DNA of 64,000 nt, taken from contig NZ_PHSU01000024.1 of NCBI RefSeq assembly GCF_002814235.1, forward strand, positions 1 through 64,000. Direction: 5' to 3'. The position numbers and the translations under genes are program-made. The notes beneath the pieces were generated by a model, which had not been told where the DNA came from, did no database searches, and was given only the letters and a program-made list of their open reading frames with translations. Source of the DNA: Pseudomonas sp. QS1027. Lineage in GTDB: Bacteria > Pseudomonadota > Gammaproteobacteria > Pseudomonadales > Pseudomonadaceae. The first letter of the stretch is position 1. Each line of letters starts with the position of its first letter. Below are positions 26,730-34,581 of this stretch, in pieces.

Positions 26730-26877
26730 TGTGGCGAGCGGGCTTGCCCGCGCTCGGCTGCGAAGCAGTCGCAAAACCGGTTATCTCGGTCTACCTGACA
26801 GACCGCGCTCGCTGGTTTCAGGGCCGCTTCGCGCCCCAGAGCGGCGGTGCGGCGCTCCGACAAGCCCGCTCGCCACA
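26730..26877. repeat. REP-type inverted pair (TGTGGCGAGCGGGCTTG family)
   Basis: Arms at 26730 and ending 26877, with an extra GCGGCGGTGCGGCG block in the right half. It separates cdhA from cdhB. Two REP families therefore occupy adjacent gaps of one operon. Confidence 0.8.
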
Positions 26878-26915
26878 TGGATACCATTCGACGCCATCAT
26901 TGTGGAAGATCCACC

Positions 26916-27392
26916 ATGCCCACCCTCACCACCTACACCACCGAAGTCATCCCTGACTGGGTCGACTACAACGGCCATCTGCGCGACGCCTTCTACCTGC
27001 TGATCTTCAGCTACGCCACCGACGCCCTGATGCTGCGCCTGGGCATGGACAGCGACAACCGCGAAGCCACCGGCAGCTCGTTGTTCACCCTCGAACTGCA
27101 CCTCAACTACCTGCACGAAGTCAAACTCGGCGCCCAGGTCGAAGTGCGCACCCAGATCATCGGCCACGACGCCAAGCGCCTGCACCTCTACCACAGCCTG
27201 CACCTGGTGGGCGGCGACAAGGAACTCGCCGGCAACGAACAGATGCTGCTGCACGTCGACCTCGCCGGCCCGCGCTCGGCGCCTTTCACCGACGCCGTGC
27301 TGGAAAAACTGCAGGCCATCGTCGAAGACCAGAGCGACCTGCCGCCCCCGGAATACATTGGCCGCGTGATTGGATTGCCTGCGAAAAAATAA
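26916..27392 (+). CDS. cdhB: Betainyl-CoA thioesterase CdhB
   Basis: A 158-residue hot-dog-fold thioesterase: IPDWVDYNGHLRDAFYLLIFSYATD at the N-terminus holds the catalytic Asp region of the 4HBT type. It releases glycine betaine from betainyl-CoA made by CdhC, joining carnitine to betaine catabolism. The gene starts 38 bases after the REP pair and ends 23 bases before the hydroxylase gene. Confidence 0.9.
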   Translation: MPTLTTYTTEVIPDWVDYNGHLRDAFYLLIFSYATDALMLRLGMDSDNREATGSSLFTLELHLNYLHEVKLGAQVEVRTQIIGHDAKRLHLYHSLHLVGGDKELAGNEQMLLHVDLAGPRSAPFTDAVLEKLQAIVEDQSDLPPPEYIGRVIGLPAKK

Positions 27393-27415
27393 GAATCCCC
27401 GAAAAGGAGCTCACC

Positions 27416-28579
27416 GTGAACACCGCCTCCGCGTTTGCCGATTTCCGCAGTTACCCGCTGATCAGTGCCCTGACCGCCGCGCATCCGCTGGCGGATCGCA
27501 TCGAGGTGTATTGGGCGGACGGGCGTATCAGCCCGTACCATCACGTGTGGCTACGGGACAACTGCCCGTGTCCGCAGTGCGTGTACACGGTGACCCGGGA
27601 ACAGGTGCTGGAAATCGTCGATGTGCCCGAGGGCCTGGCCCCCGCCGCCATCCGCATCGACAACACTGGCTGCCTGTGCATCGACTGGCAGGACGGCCAC
27701 GCCAGCCGCTTCGACCCGGGCTGGTTGCGGGCGCATGCCTATGACGACGAGTCGCGCGTCGAACGCCAGGCCGGCAAATCGAAAAGCCGGTTGTGGACCA
27801 GTAGCCTGGAGTTGCCGGTATTCGAGTTCGCCGCCCTCAAGGAAGACCCGAAAACCTTGCTGCACTGGTTATTGGCCTTGCGCGACACCGGCCTGACCCA
27901 AGTCCGCGGCGTACCGACCGAGCCAGGTTCGTTGACCGAGGTGGCCAAGCTGATCTCGTTTATCCGCCAGACCAACTTCGGCGTGCTGTTCAACGTGCAA
28001 TCCAAGGCCGACGCCGACAGCAACGCCTACACCGCCTTCAACCTGCCATTGCACAGCGACCTGCCAACCCGCGAGCTGCAACCGGGCCTGCAATTCCTGC
28101 ATTGCCTGGTGAATGACGCCGAGGGTGGCGAGAGCATTTTCGTCGATGGCTTTGCCATTGCCGATGCCCTGCGCCGGGAAGATCCGGCGGCGTTCCGCGC
28201 CCTGAGCGAGATCCCGGTGGAGTTTCGCAACAAGGACCGGCATAGCGACTACCGCTGCCTGGCGCCGGTCATTGCGCTGGACAGTACCGGGCAGGTCAGC
28301 GAGATCCGCATGGCCAACTTCCTGCGGGGCCCGTTCGAGGCGTCGGTGGAACAGATGCCGCTGCTGTACAACGCCTATCGACGCTTTATCGCCATGACCC
28401 GCGAAGCGCGTTTCCGGATCGTGCGGCGGCTCAACCCCGGCGAACTGTGGTGCTTCGACAACCGCCGCACGCTACACGCCCGCAATGCCTTCGACCCGGC
28501 CACCGGGGCCCGGCATTTCCAGGGCTGCTATATCGATAGGGATGAATTGTTATCGCGGATATTGGTGTTGCAGCGCTGA
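27416..28579 (+). CDS. Gamma-butyrobetaine hydroxylase (TauD-type dioxygenase)
   Basis: A 387-residue Fe(II)/2-oxoglutarate dioxygenase. The N-terminal ~100 residues form the DUF971-type domain of this family, with zinc-type cysteines C50, C52, C55. The catalytic domain has the iron ligands H213-x-D215 (LPLHSDLP) and H354 (TLHARNAF). It should hydroxylate gamma-butyrobetaine to L-carnitine in the cytoplasm, feeding the operon it closes. A GAAA-loop terminator lies ~210 bases downstream. Other TauD-family substrates cannot be excluded, but the operon supports this one strongly. Confidence 0.88.
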   Translation: MNTASAFADFRSYPLISALTAAHPLADRIEVYWADGRISPYHHVWLRDNCPCPQCVYTVTREQVLEIVDVPEGLAPAAIRIDNTGCLCIDWQDGHASRFDPGWLRAHAYDDESRVERQAGKSKSRLWTSSLELPVFEFAALKEDPKTLLHWLLALRDTGLTQVRGVPTEPGSLTEVAKLISFIRQTNFGVLFNVQSKADADSNAYTAFNLPLHSDLPTRELQPGLQFLHCLVNDAEGGESIFVDGFAIADALRREDPAAFRALSEIPVEFRNKDRHSDYRCLAPVIALDSTGQVSEIRMANFLRGPFEASVEQMPLLYNAYRRFIAMTREARFRIVRRLNPGELWCFDNRRTLHARNAFDPATGARHFQGCYIDRDELLSRILVLQR

Positions 28580-28790
28580 GGGCTGATCGTTCGAACACAC
28601 TATCTCGGTTGAACGGATATTTGGCGGCGATTGCTATTTGTTGATCAAAGCGCTAATATTTTTCCCGTCGACACGGACCGGAACCTTGGAAGCAAGGGGT
28701 GTTGATTTCGGTGATGTAAATCACTCCCAGCCAGTGAGCGGGATAAGCGGAAACGCGAAAGGACAGGCCGATAAAGTGATTCACAAAGAT

Positions 28791-28820
28791 CCCGATGCGA
28801 AAGCACCGGGGTTTTTGTTT
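28791..28820 (+). terminator. Rho-independent terminator (GAAA loop)
   Basis: CCCGATGC, loop GAAA, GCACCGGG with one mismatched pair, then GTTTTTGTTT. It points rightwards and can end the carnitine operon, or a short transcript from the 211-base stretch after the hydroxylase stop. In that stretch (28580-28790) I see no convincing gene. Confidence 0.7.
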
Positions 28821-28882
28821 GCAAAATATAACAGAATCGCCAGTCCTGGCACTTATATGAACAGCAATATGGATGCTCTGTT

Positions 28883-29440
28883 TTAAACAGACTTACCAGC
28901 ATTCCGCATCTCCAGAATATATCGCACATTGTGGGGCTTACCCTTCTTGGGGAGATTTCCACGCCCCCAAGTTGCTATTTCGTACGCAGAGACGATCCGC
29001 ACCTTGAGTAAGTTGCTCGTTCCCGCCGGTTTGCTGATCGAGAAGAAAATAGCGTAATCATGCAGATCCAGACAAAAATAACGCTGACTGTTCACTACAA
29101 AGAATGGCAGAACAATGCTGTCGATAAAGCGTCTGTGTATATAGTCAACGACCTGGGTACTGCAATGGTAGCGGTCAGCGCAAAAATATCGCCGTTCACC
29201 ACGGAACGTGAGCCGCTCACCATGGCCTTTGTCATCAGTGAAGCAGTGAAAGCCAAACTCGAACTTTACCGTCACTTGTTGTCGTGCGATATCAAACACC
29301 AGCTCGAACGGCTGCAGGTGTTTCATCGTGAACGTCCGCCCACCAATGATCAGGTCATTCCATTGCATTTGGTATAGCCGTGCGATATGAAAGTAGCGGG
29401 CAATAATAACATCGGTTGATTTGAACGTGATGTCACGCAA
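28883..29440 (-). CDS. Orphan hypothetical protein in an AT-richer patch
   Basis: A 185-residue frame with a protein-like mix of hydrophobic and charged residues (QPFELVFDIARQQVTVKFEF, RRYFCADRYHC, FFVVNSQRYFCLDLHDYAIFF). I do not recognise a family. The start could be 29440 or the ATG at 29368. Base composition and codon use are clearly more AT-rich than the neighbours, suggesting transfer. An opposite-strand frame at 29060-29377 overlaps it and is less protein-like. No signal peptide or membrane segment. Confidence 0.5.
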   Translation of the reverse strand: MRDITFKSTDVIIARYFHIARLYQMQWNDLIIGGRTFTMKHLQPFELVFDIARQQVTVKFEFGFHCFTDDKGHGERLTFRGERRYFCADRYHCSTQVVDYIHRRFIDSIVLPFFVVNSQRYFCLDLHDYAIFFSISKPAGTSNLLKVRIVSAYEIATWGRGNLPKKGKPHNVRYILEMRNAGKSV

Positions 29441-29512
29441 CCCGTAAGTACAAGTCTGCCCGCTACAAAATCGTATCCAGATTTAAATTTCCTGGGTTGA
29501 CGCCATTAAAGT

Positions 29513-29803
29513 TTACTCGCGAAGAGTGCTCGCCTTATCCGCCAACATCATCACCCGTTGCTCTACCACACCCAACACATCACAACCGTCATCAAGCAAC
29601 GTATACATCACCTCCAACACATGCCGGAAATCATGCTCATCCAGATTGTTGATCGTGGCACAGGTCAAGGTTTGCGAAAGATCGCGGGCACCACGCAGTC
29701 GACGACTGGCGAATGCGCAAAGGTCGCGCAGGGGTGCATCAGGATTGAAGAACAAGACGGGGGTATCGGTGGTGTTGGATTGAAATGCAATGAAGTTCGT
29801 CAT
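29513..29803 (-). CDS. Small Pseudomonas protein, possibly DUF3077-like
   Basis: A 96-residue protein (NPDAPLRDLCAFASRRLRGA, LEVMYTLLDDGCDVLGVVEQR). The pattern of an N-terminal short strand followed by two helices recalls the DUF3077/DUF6124 small proteins common in Pseudomonas, but this is weak. ACGGAG precedes the ATG at 7 bases. It is preceded by a leader with several strong hairpins, so its expression may be controlled after transcription. Confidence 0.6.
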   Translation of the reverse strand: MTNFIAFQSNTTDTPVLFFNPDAPLRDLCAFASRRLRGARDLSQTLTCATINNLDEHDFRHVLEVMYTLLDDGCDVLGVVEQRVMMLADKASTLRE

Positions 29804-29985
29804 GAATGGCTCCGTTTCATAAAGGAACCACCACCATCAGCCGCGATGCTGATTAGGTGGCAGCTGCGCAAGGGTTCGCGGACCGGAAACGGAACCTACC
29901 GGCACACCCGAAGGTGTCCCTCGCACAGCCGCCATAACGCAGGTGCTGGGCAGCCAATCGCCATCAGTATGATGGCGATTGTGTG
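29804..29985 (-). promoter_or_regulatory. Structured leader with three hairpins
   Basis: Upstream of the 96-residue gene, three stems lie in line: ATCAGC/GCTGAT (29836-29841, 29848-29853), ACACC-UUCG-GGUGU read on the minus strand (29904-29917), and a perfect 12-bp inverted repeat with a 3-base loop (29955-29966, 29970-29981). Complementary GGTTC/GAACC blocks also occur around 29875-29895. No gene is convincing here. The density of stems, including a UUCG tetraloop, suggests a folded 5' untranslated RNA or a small RNA. Confidence 0.5.
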
Positions 29986-30432
29986 GTTCCGTAAATGGAC
30001 CGCGACGTCCAGTCATTGAGTGGCAATGACAGGGAGGACTATAGAAACGTTGCACAGCCATGTGCAAGCAAGTACGAGCCGGGATGTTTGAGCAAATACT
30101 TCAGGGTTATCACTCAATCGTCCGACCGACGCCAAGATTCAAAACATTCGCCGACTACGAGGAAGGACGGCCTTGCAGACAAGTCTCCCGCACTGAAGCA
30201 GAACAACCCAAACGCCTGCAATTTCCCTTCATATGGCTCTGGTTTGCCCAGGCCTTCGCAGCTCCGCCGACAAATTTTCTGCTGTCTGCGTAGTCGTGGC
30301 CGGATGCTAGGCAACTGCCGCTCCAATCGCAATCACCTTCAGTTGAGCAGATGTAACATCCAATATCCCCCCATTGCGTTCAGCAGTTTCACAACCCGCC
30401 AAGCACGGCATCTCACACCCTTTTCCACAGGC

Positions 30433-30468
30433 AAAAAAAACCCCGATCAAGCCGTGACAGGATCGGGG
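30433..30468 (-). terminator. Minus-strand rho-independent terminator
   Basis: Stem CCCCGATC (30441-30448) and GATCGGGG (30461-30468) with an A run at 30433-30440, which reads as a U run on the minus strand. No convincing gene lies upstream on that strand within 200 bases, so it may end a small RNA starting somewhere in 30470-30660. The stretch 29986-30432 otherwise holds nothing I recognise. Confidence 0.75.
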
Positions 30469-30660
30469 TGAGAGAGTGTGTCCGCAGAGACCCGCGCCGA
30501 GGGTGACCAAACCGTCGACAGGTCTACTGGTACCCAGTGTGCTCGCTTGCCCTGCCCACGAGTTAGCCGAAAACGACCTGTTCATAGGTATCAGAGCCAC
30601 TCGGGCAATCGGCTCTTGCCGACACCGCGCAGGGCTACCAGAATCGAAACACGATCACAT
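30469..30660 (-). ncRNA. Candidate small RNA ending at the 30433-30468 terminator
   Basis: The only reason for a strong minus-strand terminator here is a transcript coming from 30469-30660. The best frame in it is low in protein character. The 5' end cannot be fixed from sequence; no family is recognised. Confidence 0.3.
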
Positions 30661-30679
30661 CGGAACAAGGACCAGCGCC

Positions 30680-30940
30680 ATGATGTACGCGGATTTGATT
30701 GACCAGGAAGACCTGTTGGGCCAGCTCAAATCCCTCGGCCTGCAAGTGCCGAGCGGTGCCACCGCCGAGCAAGCCTGCGAATGTGCGGTACGCGGCCTGG
30801 ACGACGCCCGGGCCTATGAGCTGCGCAAGATGGTCAAGGATATGTACACCAGCAGCGCGACGATCCTGCCGGCCGTGCGCCAGGCGATAGACAGGCAGTT
30901 GTTGCCGGCGTTGGCGCAGTATCAGCAAACGCGGTCCTGA
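30680..30940 (+). CDS. Small conserved-looking hypothetical protein
   Basis: An 86-residue acidic helical protein (MMYADLIDQEDLLGQLKSLG, ACECAVRGLDDARAYELRKM). ACAAGGA lies before the ATG at 30680; a second ATG follows at once. No family is recognised. Its good codon use and ribosome binding site support it. It stands alone between the small-RNA candidate and a REP pair. Confidence 0.55.
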   Translation: MMYADLIDQEDLLGQLKSLGLQVPSGATAEQACECAVRGLDDARAYELRKMVKDMYTSSATILPAVRQAIDRQLLPALAQYQQTRS

Positions 30941-31013
30941 ACGTAGCCCTCGTTGTGGTGAGGGCTTGCGCTGATGTCGTTCAGTTAAGAACGATCTAAA
31001 GTCTGGCGAGATT

Positions 31014-31146
31014 TGTGGCGAGCGGGCTTGCCCGCGCTGGGGTGCGAAGCGCCCCTAAAACCAGAGATCGCGGTCTATCAGTTAGAACGAGGAGCCCGGT
31101 TTTGCGGCTGCTGCGCAGCCGAGCGCGGGCAAGCCCGCTCGCCACA
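31014..31146. repeat. REP-type inverted pair with extended flank
   Basis: TGTGGCGAGCGGGCTTG family, arms 31014 and ending 31146. The 32 bases before it (30982-31013) match the left flank of the copy at 22332. It lies between the convergent ends of the 86-residue gene and gbdR. Confidence 0.8.
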
Positions 31147-31222
31147 AGACCGTGCTCGGGTTCAAATTACATGGATAGGTACCAGGGCAGCCGCCACACG
31201 GGGCCGCCCCAAGCAATCGGTC

Positions 31223-32326
31223 TTACAGTCTTACGCTGGCAAACGTCGACTCATTACGCGCCTGGCTCAACGCCGACATCGGCCCGGACAACGGCGCCAA
31301 TACCAACGCCTGCGGAATCGGCATCATCGCCACCTGCTGCGTAGTGTTGGAACCCACACGCTCGTCACGCGGCGGAATACCGAAGTACTCGCGGTAGCAC
31401 TTGGAGAAGTGCGGTGTCGAAACAAACCCGCACACCGACGCCACTTCGATAATCGACATCGGCGTCTGCTTGAGCAATTGCCGCGCCCGGATCAGCCGCA
31501 GCTTCAGGTAGTAGCGCGACGGCGAACAATGCAGATACTTCTGGAACAACCGCTCCAGCTGTCGACGGGACACGGCGACATACACCGCCAGCTCGTCCAG
31601 GTCGATCGGCTCTTCCAGGTTGGCTTCCATCAGCGCGACGATTTCCTGCAGCTTCGGCTGGTTGGTGCCGAGCATGTGCTTGAGCGGCACACGCTGGTGA
31701 TCCTGTTCATTACGGATACGCTCGTAGACGAACATCTCCGAGATCGCCGCCGACAATTCACGGCCATGGTCACGGCTGATCAGGTGCAACATCATGTCCA
31801 GCGGCGCGGTGCCACCGGAACTGGTGAAACGGTTACGGTCAAGGGTGAACAGGCGAGTGCTCATGGCCACCCGCGGGAAAGCTTCCTGCATCGAGGCCAG
31901 ACATTCCCAGTGCACGCTGCAATCGAAGCCGTCGAGCAACCCGGCGCAAGCCAGGGCCCAACTGCCGGTGCACACGGCGCCGAGGCGACGCGACTGACGC
32001 GCCTGGCTCTGCAACCAGGACACATGTTCACGTGTTACGGTGCGTTGAATGCCGATGCCGCCGCAGACGATCACGGTGTCCATGGCGGGCGCTTTGTGCA
32101 TGGAGGCGTCAGGGGTGATCTGCAGACCGTCGCTGGCCCAGACCTGTCCGCCGTCGACGCTCAGGGTCGTCCAGCGATACAGCTCGCGGCCGGACAATTG
32201 GTTGGCCATCCGCAGGGGTTCTACGGCGGAAGCCAGGGAAATGAGCGTGAAATTGTCCAGCAGCAGGAAGCCGATGGATTGAGGCGCACGGTTCTGGGGT
32301 TGAGCCCCGGACTGGAACGACGTCAT
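31223..32326 (-). CDS. gbdR: Glycine betaine/dimethylglycine regulator GbdR
   Basis: A 367-residue regulator with an N-terminal GATase1-like sensor domain (IGFLLLDNFTLISLASAVEP) and a C-terminal AraC-type DNA-binding domain (DELAVYVAVSRRQLERLFQKYL; MSIIEVASVCGFVSTPHFSKCYREYF). In P. aeruginosa GbdR responds to betaine and dimethylglycine and activates gbc, dgc, cbc and other genes. GAGGAG precedes the ATG at 32326. The length matches P. aeruginosa GbdR. It is transcribed towards the REP pair, next to sdaB as in P. aeruginosa. Confidence 0.94.
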   Translation of the reverse strand: MTSFQSGAQPQNRAPQSIGFLLLDNFTLISLASAVEPLRMANQLSGRELYRWTTLSVDGGQVWASDGLQITPDASMHKAPAMDTVIVCGGIGIQRTVTREHVSWLQSQARQSRRLGAVCTGSWALACAGLLDGFDCSVHWECLASMQEAFPRVAMSTRLFTLDRNRFTSSGGTAPLDMMLHLISRDHGRELSAAISEMFVYERIRNEQDHQRVPLKHMLGTNQPKLQEIVALMEANLEEPIDLDELAVYVAVSRRQLERLFQKYLHCSPSRYYLKLRLIRARQLLKQTPMSIIEVASVCGFVSTPHFSKCYREYFGIPPRDERVGSNTTQQVAMMPIPQALVLAPLSGPMSALSQARNESTFASVRL

Positions 32327-32759
32327 CGCGATATCTCCTCACACAAAGCGGGTGATGGCCTCAGGCGGAGGCTCTTGTTATGGCCCTCGATCTCTCGCGG
32401 AGAGGGGCTTTGCAATGACAGAGCAATTGCCATGCCGAAAGTTGAATGGGTATTCAATAACTCCTGAAAACGACGTCGCGGTGTGTCTATATAGCCCTTG
32501 CCACGAGTGCGGGTTATAAGGCGTGGGAAAGGTCTGTAAGCGCCCGCCCCAAGGGGCTTGAGCACTTCGGTAGCACTTGTGTGCCGGGCGCTGAGCGGCG
32601 CCGGGAAGGAGTGTCACCGCAAGCACAGTCGACCGGCGGTAACGGGGTGAAAACCGGGTGTTGCGAAGGCCTACCAGTTACCTGTTTGCGACGCGCCAAA
32701 AGGTGGCGCGTCCCGGGGACAGTGGTCGATTTATGCACAGTCTTGGCAGTGGGCCGACC
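32327..32759. other. Gap upstream of gbdR, hairpin at 32690-32712
   Basis: The 433 bases between gbdR start and sdaB stop hold no convincing gene. A perfect 8-bp hairpin (GACGCGCC 32690-32697, GGCGCGTC 32705-32712) lies just beyond the sdaB stop on its transcribed side; it lacks a U run, so a terminator role is uncertain. The gbdR promoter should lie near 32340-32520, but I see no clear motif. Confidence 0.4.
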
Positions 32760-34139
32760 TCAGCACTCCACCGCACTAACCGCCAACCCACCCCGCGAAG
32801 TCTCTTTATATTTGTCATGCATATCGGCGCCGGTATCGCGCATGGTGCGGATCACCCGGTCCAGGGAAATAAAGTGCTGACCATCACCACGCAAGGCCAT
32901 CTGCGCCGCATTGATCGCTTTCACCGCCGCAATCGCATTACGCTCGATGCACGGCACCTGCACCAGACCGCCCACCGGGTCGCAGGTCAGCCCCAGGTTG
33001 TGTTCCAGACCGATTTCCGCCGCGTTGCACAGCTGCTCCGGCGTCGCCCCGAGCACCTGCGCCAAGCCCGCCGCCGCCATGGCGCAAGCCGAGCCCACTT
33101 CGCCCTGGCAACCCACCTCGGCCCCGGAGATCGAGGCGTTCTTCTTGCACAGGATGCCCACCGCCGCCGCCGCGAGGAAATAGTCGACGACATTGGCGTC
33201 GGTCACCACCTCGCTGAACTTCATGAAGTAGTGCAGCACCGCCGGGATAATCCCCGCCGCGCCGTTGGTTGGCGCCGTGACCATGCGCCCACCCGCCGCG
33301 TTCTCTTCGTTGACCGCCAGGGCGAACAGGTTCACCCACTCCATCGCGCTCAAGGTCGAACCGATGACATTGGGCTTGTTCAGCTCCTGCAAGCTGCGGT
33401 GCAACTTGGCCGCACGCCGGCGCACATTCAAGCCGCCAGGCAGGATGCCTTCGTGCTTGAGCCCCTGTTCGACGCAATCCTGCATGGCCCGCCAGAGCTT
33501 CATCAAACCGCTACGAATCTCATCTTCGCCCCGCCAGACCTTTTCATTGGCCAGCATCAGCTCGGCAACGCTCAGGCCATGCCGCTGGCACAGCTCGAGC
33601 AATTCCACCGCACTGGAAAAATCATACGGCAGCACCGTCCGGTCCATGTCCGCCACGCCGCTTTCCGCCTGGGCCTGGTCGACGACAAAACCGCCACCCA
33701 CCGAATAGTAGGTATCGCGATGCAGTTCTTTACCTTCTTCGCCGAAAGCGACCAGGGTCATGGCATTGGGATGGAACGCCAGGTTCTCGTCGATCAGGCG
33801 CATGTCTCGCGCCCAGACAAAGGGAATCGCCAGGCGGTTATCCAGCAGCAGCGTGTCGGTTTCCCGCAAGGTGGCGATGCGCAGGCCGATCTGCGACGGG
33901 TCGATCGCGTCCGGCCATTCGCCCATCAGGCCCATGATCACCGCGTTGTCGCTGCCATGACCGATGCCGGTGGCCGACAGCGAACCGTAAAGCTGCACTT
34001 CAACCCGCGTCACCTGCGCAAGCTCGCCGCGCTCACGCAGCCCCTGGACGAACAGCGCCGCGGCGCGCATGGGCCCCACGGTGTGGGAGCTGGAAGGGCC
34101 GATGCCGATCTTGAACAGGTCAAACACGCTGATTGCCAT
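32760..34139 (-). CDS. sdaB: L-serine ammonia-lyase SdaB
   Basis: A 459-residue iron-sulfur L-serine dehydratase: FDLFKIGIGPSSSHTVGPM at the N-terminus, and cysteines in the C-terminal domain (CKKNASISGAEVGCQGEVG, LTCDPVGGLVQVPCIERN). It converts serine to pyruvate and ammonia. In the betaine pathway serine arises from sarcosine/glycine plus one-carbon units, so this copy finishes the route. I start at 34139; longer frames have no support. It is divergent from cbcX. Confidence 0.93.
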   Translation of the reverse strand: MAISVFDLFKIGIGPSSSHTVGPMRAAALFVQGLRERGELAQVTRVEVQLYGSLSATGIGHGSDNAVIMGLMGEWPDAIDPSQIGLRIATLRETDTLLLDNRLAIPFVWARDMRLIDENLAFHPNAMTLVAFGEEGKELHRDTYYSVGGGFVVDQAQAESGVADMDRTVLPYDFSSAVELLELCQRHGLSVAELMLANEKVWRGEDEIRSGLMKLWRAMQDCVEQGLKHEGILPGGLNVRRRAAKLHRSLQELNKPNVIGSTLSAMEWVNLFALAVNEENAAGGRMVTAPTNGAAGIIPAVLHYFMKFSEVVTDANVVDYFLAAAAVGILCKKNASISGAEVGCQGEVGSACAMAAAGLAQVLGATPEQLCNAAEIGLEHNLGLTCDPVGGLVQVPCIERNAIAAVKAINAAQMALRGDGQHFISLDRVIRTMRDTGADMHDKYKETSRGGLAVSAVEC

Positions 34140-34383
34140 TGTTGCGAAGTCCTCTGAGTGCCTGTTCCAGACGCCTGAGCGTCCGGTGGCGAAGCTGCTA
34201 CGCTCAAGCATCGCAATCCGCCGGGATAAAGCATCATCAGCCTTTTGAAAGCCCACACGACGTCTCACACCGACGCACCCATGCCCAGCAACGCCAGCGT
34301 CCGCGCACAGGTAATTTTCGGCGTTTTTTTGCGGCGCAGAGGGGAAAAAACCAGGGAAAAAAGCTGTAAACGACCTCACCGAC

Positions 34384-34416
34384 ACTGGAAGCGACCCTCC
34401 CTGTACTGGATACGAC
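34384..34416. promoter_or_regulatory. Candidate GbdR operator, 21-bp-spaced repeat
   Basis: ACTGGAAGCGAC (34384-34395) and ACTGGATACGAC (34405-34416) start 21 bp apart, two helical turns, in the 442-bp sdaB-cbcX gap. The GCGAC core also occurs upstream of gbcA. The cbc operon is a known GbdR target in P. aeruginosa. No gene is seen elsewhere in the gap. Confidence 0.6.
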
Positions 34417-34581
34417 GCACCCTGTAGGCGACAGATTTAGGCTGGTACATGATCAGTCTCGACTCGATTGCAAGGCACCGGGGTAGAGCCGTCCTCAGCG
34501 CCTACAACCGCAACACAAAATAACTAAGCGCGATCGTCCAGTCGGACCACTGCCAAAAATAAACATCCAGGAGTCCACCCC

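Noticed and set aside
28638..28886. 82-codon frame from a TTG codon after the hydroxylase gene
   Set aside because: It runs through the rho-independent terminator at 28791-28820 and has no ribosome binding site.
29060..29377. 105-codon plus-strand frame
   Set aside because: Overlaps the better minus-strand frame 28883-29440; less protein-like and without a clear start signal.
32690..32712. Intrinsic terminator of sdaB
   Set aside because: The hairpin is perfect but has no U run on either strand, so it is listed only as a hairpin.
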